Below are positions 60,132-64,000 of a DNA stretch of 64,000 bases, one piece after another. The notes beneath the pieces are model-generated. The model saw only the letters and a program-made list of their open reading frames with translations, made no database searches and was not told where the DNA came from. Source of the DNA: Megalonaias nervosa. Taxonomy: Eukaryota > Mollusca > Bivalvia > Unionida > Unionidae. The stretch lies in NCBI GenBank assembly GCA_016617855.1, contig JAECUM010011166.1, positions 1-64,000 of the forward strand, given 5' to 3'. How positions within the stretch are numbered: the first letter of the stretch is position 1; each line of letters begins with the position of its first letter. The translations under genes were made by a program, and so were the position numbers.

Positions 60132-61756
60132 GTAAACAAAGTGTTAAATGTGGCACAATAGGATCTGCATTGTCCAAAAACAGCATGGCACCGCACTGTC
60201 CAGTATTAAAACTCACTTCAGGGGTCATAACTTGGCATCTCCTGATAAAAGTCTACATGGAATTTTCATGCACACACATGTACATACTCACAAAACATAC
60301 CACAGTTGTGGATTTAGCTGCTGACCCAGGTGGTCAGTAACTAAAAGATTTTAATGTGGGCAATTTAATATTGAGACACACATGTCCATGGGGCCAGTTA
60401 AAGTTTCTAAAGTTGTTATTACATGAACTCCATTACATCATGAAGTTTCTTCTGACAATGTTTTCTGATGTCAGGTACATTCTTCTGCTTTTGTCCAAAA
60501 GGTTTTCAGAATACTGTAATTTAACAAGTTAATGAAATTATTTATATTTCATTGGAAGGGCTAACTGATTTTCTGTGGCCAGTTAATTTTGATATGTGCT
60601 GGCCAATGAACAAATCTATGTTAAATATTGCTGGGATGATACACATGAGGTGGTACAATGTGTATCACAATACAGGTGTTGTGATACAATATACATGATA
60701 CATTTCAAGTGTTTAGTCATACAAGAATTTCTACTCTTCATGATATTGTTCGTAAATATGTGCCATTATATTAAAATTGACTTTAAAAAATTATGTAAAC
60801 ATTAATGAATACAAAATAAATACGCAAATAATACATAAAGTTTTCAGTTATCCTTTATTTTAACCAAGAAAGTAATCAAAACTTCAAGAGAAAATGTCTT
60901 CTCCTAAGCCACAGACAATTGACTAAAGTTCTGAACTTGTGCTCAGAATATCCCAATATCAAGAAATATCTGTCAGTAAAATGTAAAAATCATATCAGTA
61001 TTTCTTTCTGCATAGTACAGTTCTGGAATTACATTTTCGGACCAATGTTTTCTGTAATGAATACCACAGATCTAGAACGTGGATAAATTTTTTGAACTCT
61101 TTATGACAAACTATTGACAGAGGTCTTGTATCGGAAGCAAGGAAAATTTGTGTCCATCATGTAACTATCTAGACTTGTTGGGAGTTAGCTAGATATTTAT
61201 TTTGCCTTCCAAACATTTTTGCCATATATGCCTCATCAGATACAAGCAATTTTCTAACCGATTTTTCAGATTTAATTTCACTTAGAGTTTAACTTTTCAC
61301 ATCAGAAATATTAGGGCGATGTCAAGTATGATGTGTTCACATATTCTGTTCTTGTTCTAGTACATTTCTACAGACTCTACTCTATTTCAGACTCCAATTC
61401 TGCATATATACCAGGCGTCAGAAATGGTTCCACAGAGATGATAATCTGACCCAGTTAAACTGCAAATATCGACAATCTATCCTTCAGCTCCTTTTGCTGG
61501 ACATTAACTGACTTGTCAATATATACCTGCAAAAGATCAGTTCTCCAATCATTTTTCATATTACATTATGCTCTGAATACTCTTCATAATGGAGATAAGA
61601 ATAAACTTCATACCAAACACATGGGACTGGCCGAGATTGATGCAGTTAACTTCTGATGGACTTGCTTCATGTTGCACCCTGGATCTAGTGTGTTAAGTGT
61701 AACAGAAGGACACATGGACAAGAGACTGTTTGCATTGTAAGTGTGCTCAAGAGGAG

Positions 61757-62128
61757 CAAAATGGTTAGATTCTGGTGACCTTTTCATGGAAATCACTGGG
61801 CCAAAATGGTTAGATTCTGGTGACCTTTTCATGGAAATCACTGGGCCAAACATGGTTAGATTCTGATGACCTTTTCATGGAAATCATTGGGCCAAACATG
61901 GTTAGATTCTGGTGACCTTTTCATGGAAATCACTGGGCCAAACATGGTTAGATTCTGGTGACCTTTTCATGGAAATCATGGGGCCAAACATGGTTAGATT
62001 CTGGTGACCTTTTCATGGAAATCACTGGGCCAAACATGGTTAGATTCTGGTGACCTTTTCATGGAAATCACTGGGCCAAACATGGTTAGATTCTGGTGAC
62101 CGTTTCATGGAAATCACTCGGCCAAACG
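61757..62128. repeat. 46-bp minisatellite, 8 copies
   Basis: GGTTAGATTCTGGTGACCTT TTCATGGAAATCACTGGGCC AAACAT starts at 61763, 61808, 61854, 61900, 61946, 61992, 62038 and 62084. There are few differences between units, and the first spacing is 45 bp. Confidence 0.96.
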
Positions 62129-64000
62129 TTACAGGAAACCTACTTTCTCTTGTTGCATTACACTGTTATGTTCATGTGTATTCAGCAGACAAATTGATTG
62201 ACACAAGTTTTAATAGTTCTAATTATCTGAATTATTTTTTAGATATAAAGAAAGTGATCTAATACAAAAATCAATAAATAAGGTGTAATCCAATGGAATC
62301 TGAGTTTGATCATGTACCAAAATAAATGGAGTTTCGTGCATACAGGGCCATAGGTACAGTATGGATATCAAATTCTGTAATTTTCTAAACAGGCAAGAGA
62401 ACCGATTTGGGGGAAAAAAAACGTGCTTATTCTTCTTTGTTTCCACTTATACATATAAAACATCTTTACAAACATGTTTGTAGTACAAATTCTGATCTAC
62501 TTCTAGATAATGACATCATTCTGTGTTCAACACTATTAATTCAGACACAGTGTTTTAGATCCAATCTCTCATCTTTTTTAGTTTTTGAAGGATCAGTTGA
62601 ACCTCCTTTAAATAACTAGACTAGCTGAAAGTCTAAACCTCTCCACAAGACACAAGCACCATTAACATAGAGCTTTAGTTTCCCATCTGTACTGTTGTTC
62701 CTTCTGTCTGAGCATGCAATCTAACAAAGCATGAAATCTACAGTTACTATCTCTGATCCAAAGACAATGGGCCATGGAACAATCTTAAGATCTGCATGCT
62801 TGTGATGGGAGAATACAGGATATGTAATACCTTGAACATCCTCAGATTGGACAAAGACTTTACAGTTCCCCTAAAATACTGAAATAAAACCTAATCCACT
62901 GTGATCAGATACAAACTGGGAGATTGTAGCCAAGTCATTTTAGAATTATACACAATCCTATAGATATGTGGTGATTCACAGACAATGCTTCATTAAATGG
63001 ACTATTCAATGTCAAAAGATGTCAATATTTTTGTCTACATTCCTGGCTGTATAGCAACTTTAAAGATTTCAACCTGTCACCAACTGATGGACTGTATCCA
63101 AGTACTAAGTGACAGACAACTAAGACAGAGATAATCAAATCACTATCAAGATGACTTCTAGTATCCAGGTCAGTCGCATAGCATCCACCCTCCAACCTTA
63201 TCCCCACAACAGCAAAGGGGCCAGGGAGAGCCAGCAGGAACATTCCCATCAAAAGCGTTTTCTTTTAATGGGAGGGGAACTCAGAATGGGGGTGGGGGGC
63301 ACAATTTATTCCTGTGTCACTGATCCAAGTTCTAAATGGCTAACAATTAAGGAGATCGTCAAATCTGCATCAATCTGCCTTCTATTATTTTAAATATTAG
63401 CAAAAAATACCAGTTTCATTGAAAATTTAGGTTACACTGGTATATAAAATGTATAGCCCAGTATATACACCAGCCATTATGCCATCAAAGATAATACTAC
63501 AGTTTCTTCTCTAAACTTATATAAATGGCGGCAGGCTGTTTTTGTATATAGTAAAAAAAAGGACAAGATAAGCTTCCAAAATACACATAAACATATTCTG
63601 GACCTGGTTAACATAAAATGAATTATTTTGGAGACAGCAGTGGATCATACATGTCAACTTCAATTTATTTGTTAAACAGTAACAGATGTCTAAAACAATG
63701 TTACAGTGTAGTCATGTCTCATAAAAAGCAGATCCTTTCTCCGATAACTTTAACCAACAAAGATTCAGATTCCTCTGTATGTTAATTCCACAGCTGAAAT
63801 TATTTGGACAATCTCAGCGAGAAAAAAAAAAAAAAATGCCCAGGATATATGTTAGTGCAGTAATTTAAAACAATACAATTTGTTTGCTGGAAATTTTTTT
63901 GCAAGAATGAAACTATAATCCATTCTGACCACCAAAGCTATTCTGTAATTTGACTGGCTATAGGATTTACTAAAAAACCTGTGAAAGAAGAAACACACAT

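Larger units (their letters stand above)
14760..64000. other. 49-kb stretch with no recognisable exon
   Basis: I found no convincing coding exon on either strand. Open frames are short and mostly coincide with repeats. The simplest reading is a very long intron of the cadherin gene, but intergenic sequence or undetected small exons are possible. The repeats in it are listed separately. Stretches with nothing recognised include about 14830-15530, 15850-16100, 16625-17480, 17610-18600, 19830-21560, 22970-23230, 23480-24265, 24650-25510, 25600-26730, 28630-29040, 34280-35925, 36150-37095, 37910-39905, 40670-41205, 43070-44180, 44400-45285, 46140-46625, 46820-47750, 47930-48270, 48615-50265, 51840-54170, 54300-55295, 55505-56775, 57000-58540, 59295-59875, 60135-61755 and 62130-64000. 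Confidence 0.55.

Overview
The window looks like animal genomic DNA, most likely from a marine invertebrate and plausibly a mollusc or other lophotrochozoan. It is AT-rich and dense with tRNA-derived SINEs, short palindromic DNA transposons, minisatellites and trinucleotide runs, and has split genes with GT-AG introns. The species cannot be named from the sequence alone.

Only one host gene can be supported: a multi-exon cadherin on the minus strand. Three consecutive exons are visible (14759-14564, 13275-12932, 3802-3601). Their splice phases agree, and they join into 247 uninterrupted residues covering the end of one cadherin (EC) repeat linker, one nearly full EC repeat, a full EC repeat and the start of the next. 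The introns between them are 1288 bp and 9129 bp. The gene continues past coordinate 1 (last exon ends in phase 1). Its upstream part is either beyond position 64000, across an intron of more than 49 kb, or in exons I could not recognise.

Everything else is repeat biology. (1) A TA-flanked, doubly palindromic MITE of about 215 bp, with ends like ACCATATATACTCACTTATAAG, is present about 22 times. (2) A GC-rich, 5'-truncated non-LTR retrotransposon (8427-9434) carrying the C-terminal half of a reverse transcriptase sits inside one of those MITEs, flanked by a perfect 13-bp target duplication. (3) Four copies of a tRNA-derived SINE with an (AAC)n-type tail each have perfect 11-12 bp target duplications. 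(4) One SINE with an (AC)n tail has a 14-bp duplication. (5) About ten degenerate tRNA-derived SINEs have a Deu-like central domain. (6) Two copies of a long-TIR MITE are present, one with a perfect 10-bp duplication (Mutator-like). (7) There is one hAT-like MITE. (8) A possible LTR-retrotransposon 5' end lies at about 30.1-31.7 kb, with a tRNA-Pro-like primer-binding site.

Tandem arrays are prominent: a 46-bp array beside cadherin exon 3, a 36-bp array organised into 287-bp higher-order repeats (5.8-7.4 kb), a 22-bp array (21.6-22.1 kb), a 1.9-kb array of 51-bp units (32.1-34.0 kb), and 38-, ~65- and 46-bp arrays at 42.6, 58.5 and 61.8 kb. I see no CRISPR array, rRNA, functional tRNA or bacterial-type gene. 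The most distinctive material is the layered transposon history and the higher-order minisatellites inside the cadherin introns, not a new protein system.
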